A DNA stretch of 64,000 bases, taken from positions 124,001-188,000 of the forward strand of contig JAEZTV010000033.1 in assembly GCA_023421245.1 (NCBI GenBank), read 5' to 3'. The DNA is from Bacillota bacterium. GTDB taxonomy: Bacteria; Bacillota; Clostridia; Oscillospirales; Ruminococcaceae. A model generated the notes under the pieces. The model did no database searches. It was given only the letters and a program-made list of their open reading frames with translations, and was not told the DNA's origin. The position numbers were made by a program, and so were the translations under genes. Within the stretch, counting starts at the first letter, position 1; every line of letters begins with the position of its first letter. Positions 7,445 through 15,461 of the stretch are shown here, piece by piece.

Positions 7445-8572
7445 CTATTGCGTACGAAACAACCCCGAAATACGCTTCCATAGGGTCAATTTTTCTTGAT
7501 ACGCGACATCCTGCTGCGCCACAAGCGGCAGGGTTTTTACCGTGATTCCATCCACCGAATACTCTACACTGCCGACACGTTCGCCCTTCTGCACCGGTGC
7601 AAACAATACCGGCGGAGCAAGGATGCGCCGGTTGAGCATTTTAAGCTCATCCTCTGAAACAACCGCCGTCGCACCCGTCTCGGTAGCAACGGGCAGTCTT
7701 GTAATATCACCGCCCGCTACCGGCACCACCGCATCGGTAAGGTCGGTATTAAGCGTAACATTTTTATAGCGTGAAAATCCATACTCAAACAGCGCGGTGT
7801 GATCGTGCCAATCGTCGGGGGCGTCGAGTGTAACGCAGATGAGGCGCACGCCGTCACGCTCAGCCGCCGAAACCAGACAGCGGCGCGCCTTGCTGGTGAA
7901 ACCGGTTTTTACGCCAATGCATCCCTCGTAGCTATCCACCAGACGGTTGTGGTTGTCAAGCCACCTCTCGTATGGGGGATTTCCGTACCGCACCCGCATA
8001 CTGCTCTGCTTACATATTGAGGCAAAGGCTTCGTTCTCGAGCGCAAAGGCTCCAAGGCGTGCTAAATCATAGGCCGTGGAGTAATGGCCGTCGGCATCCA
8101 GCCCCGAAGGGTTAGCAAAGTGGGTATCGGTAAGCCCAAGCTGTGCCGCACGCTCGTTCATACGCAGCACAAAGCCCGATACACTGCCGCACATAGCGAC
8201 GGCAGCCGCGTTTGCGGCATCGTTGCCCGAAGAAAGCAGCATGCCGCACGCAAGCGCGTACATCGTGACCGAATCGCCCTCCCGCAGCCCCATTGAGGAG
8301 CCCTCGACATGGATTGCGGCAGCATCCACCTCAAACACTGTATCAAGCGCCGGATGCTCCAGCGCAAGGAGGGCGGACATAATTTTGGTGGTACTGGCCA
8401 TCGGCCTGCGCTCGTAGGCGTTTGCGTCATAGATGACACGCCGCGTCTCGGCCTCGATGAGCACCGCCGATTTCGCGGAAATCTCGGGCGGAACAGGTAC
8501 ATCTGCAACCGCCGTACCTGCCGTTTGCACCGTAAGTACCGTCAGTATTGTCACGAGCGCCTGTTTGAGCAT
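7445..8572 (-). CDS. dacF: D-alanyl-D-alanine carboxypeptidase, DacF type
   Basis: 375-aa secreted, low-molecular-weight penicillin-binding protein that trims the terminal D-Ala of peptidoglycan side chains. It has an N-terminal signal peptide (cleavage near residue 23, TAVADVPVPP). The SxxK motif is STTK with the nucleophile serine in MASTTKIMS, the SxN motif is SSGND, and KTG is in VKTGFTSKA. A C-terminal PBP5-C-like domain follows residue about 280; a C-terminal amphipathic stretch (LWKRISGLF) could attach it to the membrane. Next to ytfJ, suggesting use in spore cortex formation, as for DacF in Bacillus, although vegetative DacA-like function is possible. Confidence 0.9.
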   Translation of the reverse strand: MLKQALVTILTVLTVQTAGTAVADVPVPPEISAKSAVLIEAETRRVIYDANAYERRPMASTTKIMSALLALEHPALDTVFEVDAAAIHVEGSSMGLREGDSVTMYALACGMLLSSGNDAANAAAVAMCGSVSGFVLRMNERAAQLGLTDTHFANPSGLDADGHYSTAYDLARLGAFALENEAFASICKQSSMRVRYGNPPYERWLDNHNRLVDSYEGCIGVKTGFTSKARRCLVSAAERDGVRLICVTLDAPDDWHDHTALFEYGFSRYKNVTLNTDLTDAVVPVAGGDITRLPVATETGATAVVSEDELKMLNRRILAPPVLFAPVQKGERVGSVEYSVDGITVKTLPLVAQQDVAYQEKLTLWKRISGLFRTQ

Positions 8573-8676
8573 GCCATCTCACAGCCTTTCCTACCGTCCA
8601 AGCAATAACAGTAGGAGTATATGCGCCGGACGTCCTGTTCATGCGTGTAACAATGGCTGTACAGGCCGGTATAAGG

Positions 8677-9090
8677 CTATTGCTGCGTGCCGCTTTTGGC
8701 TGCGTCCGCATCCTTTTTTGCTGCAAACAACGCTGCAAGCTCGGTGACTTTATCCATGACCTCGGGCACAAGGTTGATGGCGCGTTCGGCGGTGTTGTTC
8801 TTGTCGGCAAGCTGAATCAGGCGTACCGTGCCGCCGTTCAGCACCAAAAACGCAACAGGGCTTACCGTAAGGCCAGCACCCGCTCCGCCGCCGAAACGAT
8901 CTTTTTCGGGGTTTTTGCCTCCGAAGTCCGAGCCACCCGATGCAAAGCCAAGATGCACCTTGGATACAGGGATAATCACGGCACCCTCGGGCGTTGTGAT
9001 GGGGTCGCCGATGATTGTGTTACCGTCCACCATATCCTTTATCTTCTGGATGGTGGAATCCATTAGCCCTTTAATCGGATGTTCATTCAT
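8677..9090 (-). CDS. ytfJ: Sporulation protein YtfJ (GerW family)
   Basis: 137-aa GerW/YtfJ family protein, a forespore-expressed protein needed for efficient germination in Bacillus. The core contains VDGNTIIGDPITTPEGAVII and a Gly-rich stretch (ASGGSDFGG, GGGAGAGLTVSPVAFLV), the family hallmarks. The ATG at 9090 is preferred (GGAG 9 nt upstream, family start MNEHPI); the frame stays open upstream to 9180 without need. Between DUF2953 and dacF, the common clostridial order. It indicates a spore-forming host. Confidence 0.9.
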   Translation of the reverse strand: MNEHPIKGLMDSTIQKIKDMVDGNTIIGDPITTPEGAVIIPVSKVHLGFASGGSDFGGKNPEKDRFGGGAGAGLTVSPVAFLVLNGGTVRLIQLADKNNTAERAINLVPEVMDKVTELAALFAAKKDADAAKSGTQQ

Positions 9091-9181
9091 ACTTATCGGC
9101 TCCATTTCTGCCGCGACATGCGGCATATGATACTGGTTAATATCAATACCCTTTGCAAAACAGAGGGCGGGTATGCACATG

Positions 9182-9835
9182 TTATATCTTTGCCGGATGG
9201 TGCGCCGCAGCAGGTGTCTCCTGCTGCTTTTTCTTAATCAGGCGCACAACAAAGCGTGTGCCAAACTGTATGGCCGAAGCCAATGCCACTCCCGCTGAAA
9301 TATGCAGATGCGCCTTGAAAAAGAGATCTGCCTTCTCGGCATAATAATCGGGAAGGATCTGGATGTCCGGCTTGCATACTTTTTTGAATGACTCGTGTAT
9401 AGGCCCATACAAGCTGTACACATAGGCGTTTAATCTTCCGGCCTCAAAAGCCGCGTCGGCGGGGCTTGCGCCCGCTACATCCATATATAACGCCAAATGC
9501 GTAATACATCCCTTTTTTAAGATGCGTTTGACCGGCCAGGAAAGGGAATCGGATGCAATCTTTACCCAGGATACGATGCCGGGCAGGCTCTGTTGATCCA
9601 GGGCTTTCGCCTCGGCCTTTTTTGTTTGCTCGGCTTGCTCCCTCTGTTTTTTTGCTTTGCGTTTCTTCTCCTTTTCCTCATCAGCGGGTGAAACACGATA
9701 GTGAAAAAACAGGTAGCGCACATCCACAAACAACTCTTTATCATATTTTAACACGATACGTATCGGCGCAATGAGCAGCAGTGCCAGCATGACCGCTGCG
9801 CCGAGAATAATCCATCCCGTCATTCGGATATGCAC
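9182..9835 (-). CDS. DUF2953 membrane-associated protein
   Basis: 217-aa protein with one N-terminal transmembrane helix (residues about 6-26), then a highly charged Lys/Glu/Gln region (residues about 52-80), and a C-terminal half with the DUF2953 pattern (GPIHESF, PDIQILPDYY, KAHLHISAGVALA). The family is conserved in sporulating Firmicutes next to ytfJ, but no biochemical role is known to me. It stands between scpB (30 bp upstream) and ytfJ (91 bp downstream), so it is probably one transcription unit with them. Confidence 0.75.
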   Translation of the reverse strand: MHIRMTGWIILGAAVMLALLLIAPIRIVLKYDKELFVDVRYLFFHYRVSPADEEKEKKRKAKKQREQAEQTKKAEAKALDQQSLPGIVSWVKIASDSLSWPVKRILKKGCITHLALYMDVAGASPADAAFEAGRLNAYVYSLYGPIHESFKKVCKPDIQILPDYYAEKADLFFKAHLHISAGVALASAIQFGTRFVVRLIKKKQQETPAAAHHPAKI

Positions 9836-9865
9836 GCCCTCTCTGCCTTTGAGCTGTTTTTGCTT

Positions 9866-10459
9866 TTATCTTACAACGGCAATGTCCTCAAGCTCGGTTT
9901 GAAGCCCAGCCTCCCGCTCATTAGGGGTCTCCTCCAGTTCCGACTCCAGTTCCGGCTCCTCACCCACCGGCGGCAGGGAATCAAGAGAATCCATTCCAAA
10001 GCAACGCAGAAAATGCGCTGTCGTTTTATATGCAATCGGGCGGCCCGGCAGTTCCAACCGTCCGGCCTCCTCCACGAGAGACTTGCTTACAAGGTTGGCA
10101 ACCACGCCCGCGCTGTCGACGCCGCGTACCTGCTCAATAAAGCTTTTGGTCACCGGCTGGTTGTAGGCTATCACGGCAAGAACCTCCATTGCCGCCGCGG
10201 AAAGTGCGGTGTTACGGTTTGCCGCAAGCACGGCCTTAATACTCTCGCCGTATTGCGGGCGGGTGGTCATCTGGTACGCCGTGCCAAGGCGCAGTACCAT
10301 AAGGGCAGTGTTCTCCAAGCGGTCCCCCAGCGAGTGAACCAGACGGTCTAAATCCTTTGGCATGATGCCAAGCTGTTCGCACAGCTTGTCCTGCTCAACG
10401 GGCTCGCCGCTTGCAAACAGCACCGCCTCTATCTTGTTTTCCAGTTCCTTCAAATCCAT
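9866..10459 (-). CDS. scpB: Segregation and condensation protein B
   Basis: 197-aa ScpB, a kleisin-associated winged-helix protein of the SMC-ScpAB condensin that organises and segregates the chromosome. The LENKIEAVLFASGEPV start, MEVLAVIAYNQPVTKSFIEQVRGVDS core and the GRPIAYKTTAHFLRCFG segment are diagnostic. It lies 125 bp downstream of scpA rather than overlapping it; that gap includes a TATAAT-like box and small hairpins, so a separate promoter is possible. The acidic C-terminal tail is extended. Confidence 0.93.
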   Translation of the reverse strand: MDLKELENKIEAVLFASGEPVEQDKLCEQLGIMPKDLDRLVHSLGDRLENTALMVLRLGTAYQMTTRPQYGESIKAVLAANRNTALSAAAMEVLAVIAYNQPVTKSFIEQVRGVDSAGVVANLVSKSLVEEAGRLELPGRPIAYKTTAHFLRCFGMDSLDSLPPVGEEPELESELEETPNEREAGLQTELEDIAVVR

Positions 10460-10584
10460 GCGTCTTGTTCCTTCCCCTGAAGCTTGTGCCCCATAGCGAT
10501 TATAAACAGATGTGGGGTATCTTTATGCAAAACCCCTTGGGTCTGCCCAAATTATACTTAACAGACTCCAAAATAAATACATTA

Positions 10585-11313
10585 TTATTGCACATTTTTT
10601 GTCGCGGTATGCCGCCGTTCACCCACAAACTGAACCTCTTTGCCGGTTTCATCCACCTCTATACGGCGCGATTTTACAAGCTCAAGCACCGCCAAAAAGG
10701 TTGCAACCAGCTCACTGCGGTCCTTCGCGTCACGAAACAGGTTGAACAACCGCTGATTGGAGCGCTTGTACAGCTTGCGCATGACCGAGATGATACAGGA
10801 TGTAACCGACACTACACGCCGCTGCATAATTCCGGAAAATGCCGACGCGGGCGGCGGAAGGCGGCGCAGGGTTTTGCCCGACACGCTTGCATATGCCGCG
10901 ACAAGCTCAGCGGGCTGATGTGTAAAGCGGTAGGTCTCATCCACCTCAAGCTGCACCGGTACGGAGGTGAAAATCGTCCCCCCCACATACTGCTGTGCAA
11001 GCTGTGCGGCAATGTGCTTTATCATTGCATATTCCAGCAGCTGACCGGTCAGTTCGCGGCGCAGCTGTTCGCCCTCTTCATGGCGCGGCAGCAACATCGC
11101 GGACTTAATGTGCACAAGGCGCGCTGCCATCTCTAAAAATTCACTTGCCACTTCCATATCCTCGCGGCGCAGTTGTGTAATGTACTCGGTATACTGCGAA
11201 ACCAGCTCAAAGATTGAGATGTCGTAGATATTGAGCTTGTGCTTTGCGATAAGGTGCAGCAGAAGGTCAAGCGGGCCTTCAAAGCTTTCCAGCTTAAACG
11301 ACATCTTCTCCAT
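10585..11313 (-). CDS. scpA: Segregation and condensation protein A
   Basis: 242-aa kleisin subunit of the SMC condensin, bridging SMC heads and ScpB. The N-terminal FKLESFEGPLDLLLHLI motif is the canonical ScpA start, with the DISIFELVSQYTEYI segment and the C-terminal VATFLAVLELVKSRRIEV winged-helix end. The start could be either 11313 or the ATG at 11304; both lie in a short GGAG-containing stretch. The upstream neighbour is a site-2 protease 36 bp away, forming an operon that continues through scpB to rluB. Confidence 0.93.
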   Translation of the reverse strand: MEKMSFKLESFEGPLDLLLHLIAKHKLNIYDISIFELVSQYTEYITQLRREDMEVASEFLEMAARLVHIKSAMLLPRHEEGEQLRRELTGQLLEYAMIKHIAAQLAQQYVGGTIFTSVPVQLEVDETYRFTHQPAELVAAYASVSGKTLRRLPPPASAFSGIMQRRVVSVTSCIISVMRKLYKRSNQRLFNLFRDAKDRSELVATFLAVLELVKSRRIEVDETGKEVQFVGERRHTATKNVQ

Positions 11314-11349
11314 ATCGATGTGTCATTCTCCTTTATCGTATTAAAGCTG

Positions 11350-12027
11350 CTAAAGCAAGTTAATAACGGCCGAAAACGGAACCGTCAAAAAATCAAGCGC
11401 ATTGTATACAAAGGTAATGGCATAGCTAAGCGGCCTCGAGAGTATGCCCGTAAAGATAAGGGCAAACACCACAAGCATGATGATGCGTTCGTAGCGCATG
11501 ACGGTATAGTAAAGACGGTCGGGCAAAAACAACCCCAAAATGCGCGAGCCGTCGAGCGGCGGAATGGGCAGCAGATTGAATACGCCAAGCGCCGTACTAA
11601 TGTATGCAAGCAGGTCGAGAATCTGAACGATGTAGTAAGCCGGCGTCGGCATGCTGCGTCCAAAGATTACAATCAATGCCTTTTGTGCAAGCAGTAAAAC
11701 CATCGCAAGCAGGAAGTTCGAGACCGGCCCCGCAACCGCAACCACCGCCATGCCGCGCTTTGGGTTTTTAAAGGCGCGCATATCCACCGGCACGGGCTTT
11801 GCCCAGCCAAACCCCGCAAACAATACCATGATGGTGCCAAGCGGATCGAGGTGGCGCAAGGGGTTTAGCGTAAGCCTGCCCATCCGGCGCGCGGTGGTGT
11901 CGCCAAGACGGTCCGCCACCACGGCGTGTGCAAGCTCATGGATTGGCAGAATTGCAACAACCGCAAGCAGGCGAATCGATATTTCAAGCAGTCTGTCGAC
12001 CGATAATGCAGAAAAAAGGCTGGTCAC
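11350..12027 (-). CDS. Site-2-protease-type (M50) membrane metallopeptidase
   Basis: 225-aa polytopic zinc peptidase of the M50 family. The catalytic HExxH is HELAH near residue 30, within the membrane segment LPIHELAHAVV, and the third metal ligand sits in LLPIPPLDGSRIL (Asp). About four to five transmembrane segments are visible. Small M50 members of this type (YwhC/rhomboid-unrelated) lie upstream of scpA in many Clostridia. Substrate unknown. It has a promoter at 12117-12145 and heads the scp operon. Confidence 0.85.
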   Translation of the reverse strand: MTSLFSALSVDRLLEISIRLLAVVAILPIHELAHAVVADRLGDTTARRMGRLTLNPLRHLDPLGTIMVLFAGFGWAKPVPVDMRAFKNPKRGMAVVAVAGPVSNFLLAMVLLLAQKALIVIFGRSMPTPAYYIVQILDLLAYISTALGVFNLLPIPPLDGSRILGLFLPDRLYYTVMRYERIIMLVVFALIFTGILSRPLSYAITFVYNALDFLTVPFSAVINLL

Positions 12028-12116
12028 TGAATAACCTCCGGTTTTTAGTTTTACCCGGCATCGGGCGATGTTGGCTCTCAGGGCGAGGGCGTTATAAGCA
12101 TTCCTATACAGTTTTT

Positions 12117-12145
12117 ATTATAAATTGTTGGAAGACAAAACACAA
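12117..12145 (-). promoter_or_regulatory. Promoter of the M50-scpAB operon
   Basis: Minus-strand -35 TTGTGT (12140-12145), 17-nt spacer, then -10 TATAAT (12117-12122). The leader to the M50 start is about 85 nt. Confidence 0.6.
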
Positions 12146-12249
12146 TAGCGTTCACAGTTTGTTTAAGTGATACCGCTTTGTCTGCGGGCATACACCCTTT
12201 GCACTTCTATTTCAGGTTAAAACCTCATAGTCTTTTATATATAGTCAAT

Positions 12250-12281
12250 CGCTCTGAAAACAAGTCCTTGTTTTCAGAGCG
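12250..12281. repeat. Perfect 15-bp-arm inverted repeat upstream of the M23 gene
   Basis: Arms CGCTCTGAAAACAAG and its exact complement are separated by 2 nt, a 32-bp palindrome. It lies in the 300-bp gap between the divergent M50 gene and the M23 peptidase. Neither side has a convincing T run, so it could be an operator or an RNA hairpin in the M23 leader rather than a terminator. Confidence 0.6.
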
Positions 12282-12330
12282 CAGCACTCAATTCCATGCG
12301 AAGTTTGTTAAGCATATTGCTGCGGTGGTG

Positions 12331-13434
12331 ATGCACTTGAACGTCTTGCTCAAAAAAAGATTGTTTGCGGCGGCCGCGCTCATACTGTGCGCGGCAATTG
12401 CGGCAAACATTATTCTTTTTGTGCGCAGCGTCGCAGTGCAGACGGCAGCCTCCGACACCGTGCAGGATTATATTAAATGGGTGGATTTTAACGTAACCTC
12501 CGCTGCGCTTGAGAAGGCGCTGAAGCTTGATATCGACAGCCAAAAAACCGATGTCCCGCTTGACTGGATTGAGCTGCTTGCATATCTCGGCGCAAAATAC
12601 GGTGGCAACTTTAAAAAATACAAGGCAAAAGATATGGACGCGCTGGCCGAAAAGCTGCGGGCGGGCAGTACGATACAGCAGCTTACCGCCGATATGAAGT
12701 ACTACGATTATTACCATGAGGCATACCGCGCAGTGCTGGACGGTATGGCGGGGAGCTACCGGATACAAACTGCCGAGTCGCTGGAAAGCGGCACCGCAGT
12801 ATATGAAGAAAAATACGGGCTCAAGGCGTACTCCCCTATTGCGTACGGCTATTGCTATTCCCATTACGATGACTTTGGCAACTCGCGCTCGTTTGGCTTT
12901 CGGCGTACGCATCTTGGCAACGATCTGCTGGGCAGCATCGGCACACCGATTATAGCGGTGGAATCGGGTGTGGTGGAAACCATAGGCTGGAACCGCTATG
13001 GCGGCTGGCGTGTGGGCATTCGCAGCTTTGATGGAAAACGGTACTATTATTACGCCCATCTGCGCAAAAACCGACCCTACCATGCGGATTTGAAAGAGGG
13101 TGGGATAATCCAGGCTGGCGATATCGTCGGCTACCTTGGTATGACCGGCTACTCCGACACCGAGAATGTCAACGGTATGTCGGTGCCGCACCTGCATTTT
13201 GGGATGCAGCTGATCTTTGATGAGTCACAGAAAGAGGGAAACAGCGAGATATGGATTGATGTATACCATATCGTTAATTTGCTGGAACACCATAAGTCAC
13301 CTGTCGTGCGCAACGACGAAACCAAGGAGTACTACCGCAAATATGAGTTTATCGACCCTGCGGTGGAAGCGCTCGGTGATACGATTCCTCAGTTCCCCAA
13401 AAACGAGGAGGTCACAGAGGGTGCCGCCCGATAG
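12331..13434 (+). CDS. M23 (LytM-type) peptidase, membrane-anchored
   Basis: 367-aa predicted zinc endopeptidase that cuts peptidoglycan cross-bridges or acts as a spore-engulfment/cell-wall factor. A single N-terminal transmembrane helix (residues about 12-32) anchors it. The M23 domain runs from about residue 165 to 310 with the first metal motif HLGND (His near residue 194) and the HLHFG motif after SVPH. A region of coil precedes it, and about 60 residues follow the domain. The start is uncertain: the ATG at 12331 has no clean Shine-Dalgarno, and in-frame GTGs at 12325 and 12328 are alternatives. Upstream in-frame sequence runs through a palindrome and is unlikely to be coding. Confidence 0.8.
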   Translation: MHLNVLLKKRLFAAAALILCAAIAANIILFVRSVAVQTAASDTVQDYIKWVDFNVTSAALEKALKLDIDSQKTDVPLDWIELLAYLGAKYGGNFKKYKAKDMDALAEKLRAGSTIQQLTADMKYYDYYHEAYRAVLDGMAGSYRIQTAESLESGTAVYEEKYGLKAYSPIAYGYCYSHYDDFGNSRSFGFRRTHLGNDLLGSIGTPIIAVESGVVETIGWNRYGGWRVGIRSFDGKRYYYYAHLRKNRPYHADLKEGGIIQAGDIVGYLGMTGYSDTENVNGMSVPHLHFGMQLIFDESQKEGNSEIWIDVYHIVNLLEHHKSPVVRNDETKEYYRKYEFIDPAVEALGDTIPQFPKNEEVTEGAAR

Positions 13435-13448
13435 CCCCTTTATTAAAA

Positions 13449-13473
13449 AGCAGGCACATCTTGCGTGCCTGCT
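13449..13473. terminator. Bidirectional terminator between convergent genes
   Basis: 9-bp arms AGCAGGCAC/GTGCCTGCT with a 7-nt loop. The minus-strand side has a clear run of T after the stem; the plus side is weaker. It separates the M23 peptidase and the ECF S component. Confidence 0.75.
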
Positions 13474-13498
13474 TCTGCGTTTATATTAAATAGATGCT

Positions 13499-14086
13499 TT
13501 AGCTCTTTTGCTGCGGTGCGGCAGCTGCGATGGATATCTTTGCAATCTCACGATTCTTACTTAGGGCACGCCATAGCAATGCCGAAATGTAAAAATCCAC
13601 ACTGCTGTGAATCACGGTGCCTACACCTACCAGCAGGATTACCGAATACAAAAATCCGCTTTCGTAGTTCTTTTCACCCAGCAAATTACCAAAATAGAAT
13701 GGAATAACTACCAGTACCTCGCTTACGGCATGCAGGATTGCCAGTACGCCATTAAAGCAAAAAGTCTTTGCGTGGGATTGCAGTGTCTGCGGGCGGTATT
13801 TAAGCCAAAATGCACCTGCGCAAACAAACACAACATGGCTGAGCGCGCGCATGACGATTACAATGGGAAATCCGCCAAGGGCAAATCCGACGGTTGTGCC
13901 AAGCGACACAGCAATTGCTACCACCGGTGAGATAAACATAGAAAGAAACACAGCAACATGGCTTGCCAGCGTAAATGACGCAGGCTCTATAACAAACCTG
14001 ATTGGCGAAAACAACGGAATAACAATGCCCACAGCACACAGCAGCGCCGCCGCTGTCAGGCGGTAGATTTTAAGGCTTCTGTTCAT
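13499..14086 (-). CDS. ECF transporter S component, possibly niacin-specific
   Basis: 195-aa integral membrane protein with about five to six hydrophobic segments, of the size and layout of energy-coupling-factor substrate-binding (S) components. It starts after GGGG 9 nt upstream of the ATG at 14086. The pattern ASHVAVFLSMFISPVVAIAVSLGTT followed by FPIVIVMRALSHVVF resembles the proposed niacin-specific NiaX group; this assignment is from memory of the family and not verified. The energising EcfA/T module is not in this window. Monocistronic, with its own promoter and terminator. Confidence 0.6.
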   Translation of the reverse strand: MNRSLKIYRLTAAALLCAVGIVIPLFSPIRFVIEPASFTLASHVAVFLSMFISPVVAIAVSLGTTVGFALGGFPIVIVMRALSHVVFVCAGAFWLKYRPQTLQSHAKTFCFNGVLAILHAVSEVLVVIPFYFGNLLGEKNYESGFLYSVILLVGVGTVIHSSVDFYISALLWRALSKNREIAKISIAAAAPQQKS

Positions 14087-14168
14087 TTCATCTTCCCCTT
14101 CACAAACCATTCACACATTAGCAGCCGAAACACAGCTTCGTATGCTTATAGGAATTCACTCCAGCAAC

Positions 14169-14197
14169 ATTCTAACATGTTGTATGCATCGGCGCAA
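14169..14197 (-). promoter_or_regulatory. Promoter of the ECF S-component gene
   Basis: Minus-strand -35 TTGCGC (14192-14197), 17-nt spacer, -10 TAGAAT (14169-14174). The leader is about 75 nt. I see no known riboswitch fold in it. The remaining 14198-14505 stretch holds no recognised gene; a weak plus-strand promoter (TTGGAC at 14431, 16-nt spacer, TATTAA at 14453) could serve the DUF3298 gene. Confidence 0.55.
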
Positions 14198-14505
14198 GAA
14201 CGGCACAGACAAAAAAATTCCCGAATCCCGCCACAAATCTATACAATTATTAACAAAGCTCTATGGCGGTTGCTTACATGGTATCCCGCAGCTTTCATGT
14301 ATGCGGCGGGGGTGTTTTGCATATTCTCTTAATAAAGAGAGATTTCCATTGCCCCCGCCGTGTTTTTGATACCGGCATATACCACAGAACCCACTGCGCA
14401 CCTAATTGCCGGCCCCCGCATGGCATGGTCTTGGACATCTTTTTTGCTGACATATTAACCTTTTTATTATTTACACCGCCGCGACGCGGCAGAATGGAGG
14501 ATGTT

Positions 14506-15204
14506 ATGGCGGTTTGTGCTGCGTGGGTTGATACCGTAACGATGGAAAGTGAACTAAGCCATCAGCAGAATGCGGTATTACACTACAAAATTCAATACCC
14601 GCAGTTTTCCGGCACCTATTTTCAGCGTATGCTAAATGAGCTCAACTGCGTTTATAAGGCAAAGGCACAATCGGTTCAGCAGGGGCGTGTACGCGAGCTG
14701 TTTTGTCAGGCAATCGGTGAAAATCGCGTGGTGCTGAGCGAAGAGGTCAACAGTAAGCTGGCGCTGCCTAGGTACGACCTTGTGACAGCGTTTGAAACCA
14801 CCTTCAACGAAAGCTGTGTGCTCAGCCTTTACTTTGACCAGTATGAGTTCACCGGCGGCGCGCACGGCACCACGGTGCGCTGCTCCGACACCTGGAACCT
14901 GCAGCGCGGCTGCTGCTTGCTGCTGCGCGACCTGTTTGCACGCTCGGTAAACTACAAAGCCTATATCATTGAAAACATCAACCGGCAGATTTCGGAATCG
15001 ATTTCCAAAGACGGTGACTATTTTGACGATTACGCCTGCTTGACCGCGCGCTACTTTAACGAACGTCAATTCTACCTCTCACCCGAAGGGGTTGTCGTAT
15101 ACTTTCAGCTTTATGAAATCGCGCCGTACGCGTTTGGTATCCCTACCTTTGTTATCCCCTACTCGCCGGGCTGTGTTATCGCCCCGGGCTCCGGCAGCAG
15201 ATAG
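14506..15204 (+). CDS. DUF3298 domain protein
   Basis: 232-aa protein ending in a DUF3298/RsiV-like domain: the pattern SLYFDQYEFTGGAHGTT, the R-G-C-L-L-L-RDLF turn, and LSPEGVVVYFQLYEIAPYAFGIPTFVIPY are typical. An upstream DUF4163-like part (SELSHQQNAVLHYKIQYPQF) completes the usual PdaC/RsiV arrangement. In the known families these lie outside the membrane, but this protein shows no signal peptide or transmembrane helix from the chosen ATG (GGAGG 6 nt upstream). Role unknown: binding or scaffold function is an inference from family members. Confidence 0.75.
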   Translation: MAVCAAWVDTVTMESELSHQQNAVLHYKIQYPQFSGTYFQRMLNELNCVYKAKAQSVQQGRVRELFCQAIGENRVVLSEEVNSKLALPRYDLVTAFETTFNESCVLSLYFDQYEFTGGAHGTTVRCSDTWNLQRGCCLLLRDLFARSVNYKAYIIENINRQISESISKDGDYFDDYACLTARYFNERQFYLSPEGVVVYFQLYEIAPYAFGIPTFVIPYSPGCVIAPGSGSR

Positions 15205-15232
15205 ATTGTACCTGATATACAATATACATAGA

Positions 15233-15310
15233 AATGCGCCTGTATTTTATGTAAGCACACATCGCCCGAGCGGGTTGGGTGTGTTTAAAAAAAAGCACAG
15301 GCGCATTTTT
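15233..15310 (+). terminator. Nested hairpin terminator after the DUF3298 gene
   Basis: Outer arms AATGCGCCTGT (15233-15243) and ACAGGCGCATT (15297-15307) enclose an inner stem with ACACA/TGTGT and CCCG/CGGG. The outer stem is followed by a T run to 15310. The long loop makes it an unusual terminator. Confidence 0.5.
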
Positions 15311-15351
15311 GTGGTATCGCTGCATTTATCCACAGCACCCCGTAAATACTA

Positions 15352-15389
15352 AACACAAAGCCGCGCCGTTGGACACGCGGCTTTGTGTT
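15352..15389. repeat. Perfect inverted repeat upstream of the polysaccharide locus
   Basis: 14-bp arms AACACAAAGCCGCG and its complement with a 10-nt loop, ending about 70 bp before the first gene of the locus. No T run follows on either strand, so it may be an RNA structure in the leader or an operator rather than a terminator. Confidence 0.6.
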
Positions 15390-15461
15390 TCGCGGCGTAT
15401 TGAGGGCATATTGCTGCTTTGCGGTATGCCAACACGGCATTGGAAAGGCATGGTAGTGAGG

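Noticed and set aside
12274..13197. 307-codon minus-strand frame opposite the M23 gene
   Set aside because: High-GC shadow; the plus strand has the M23 motifs.
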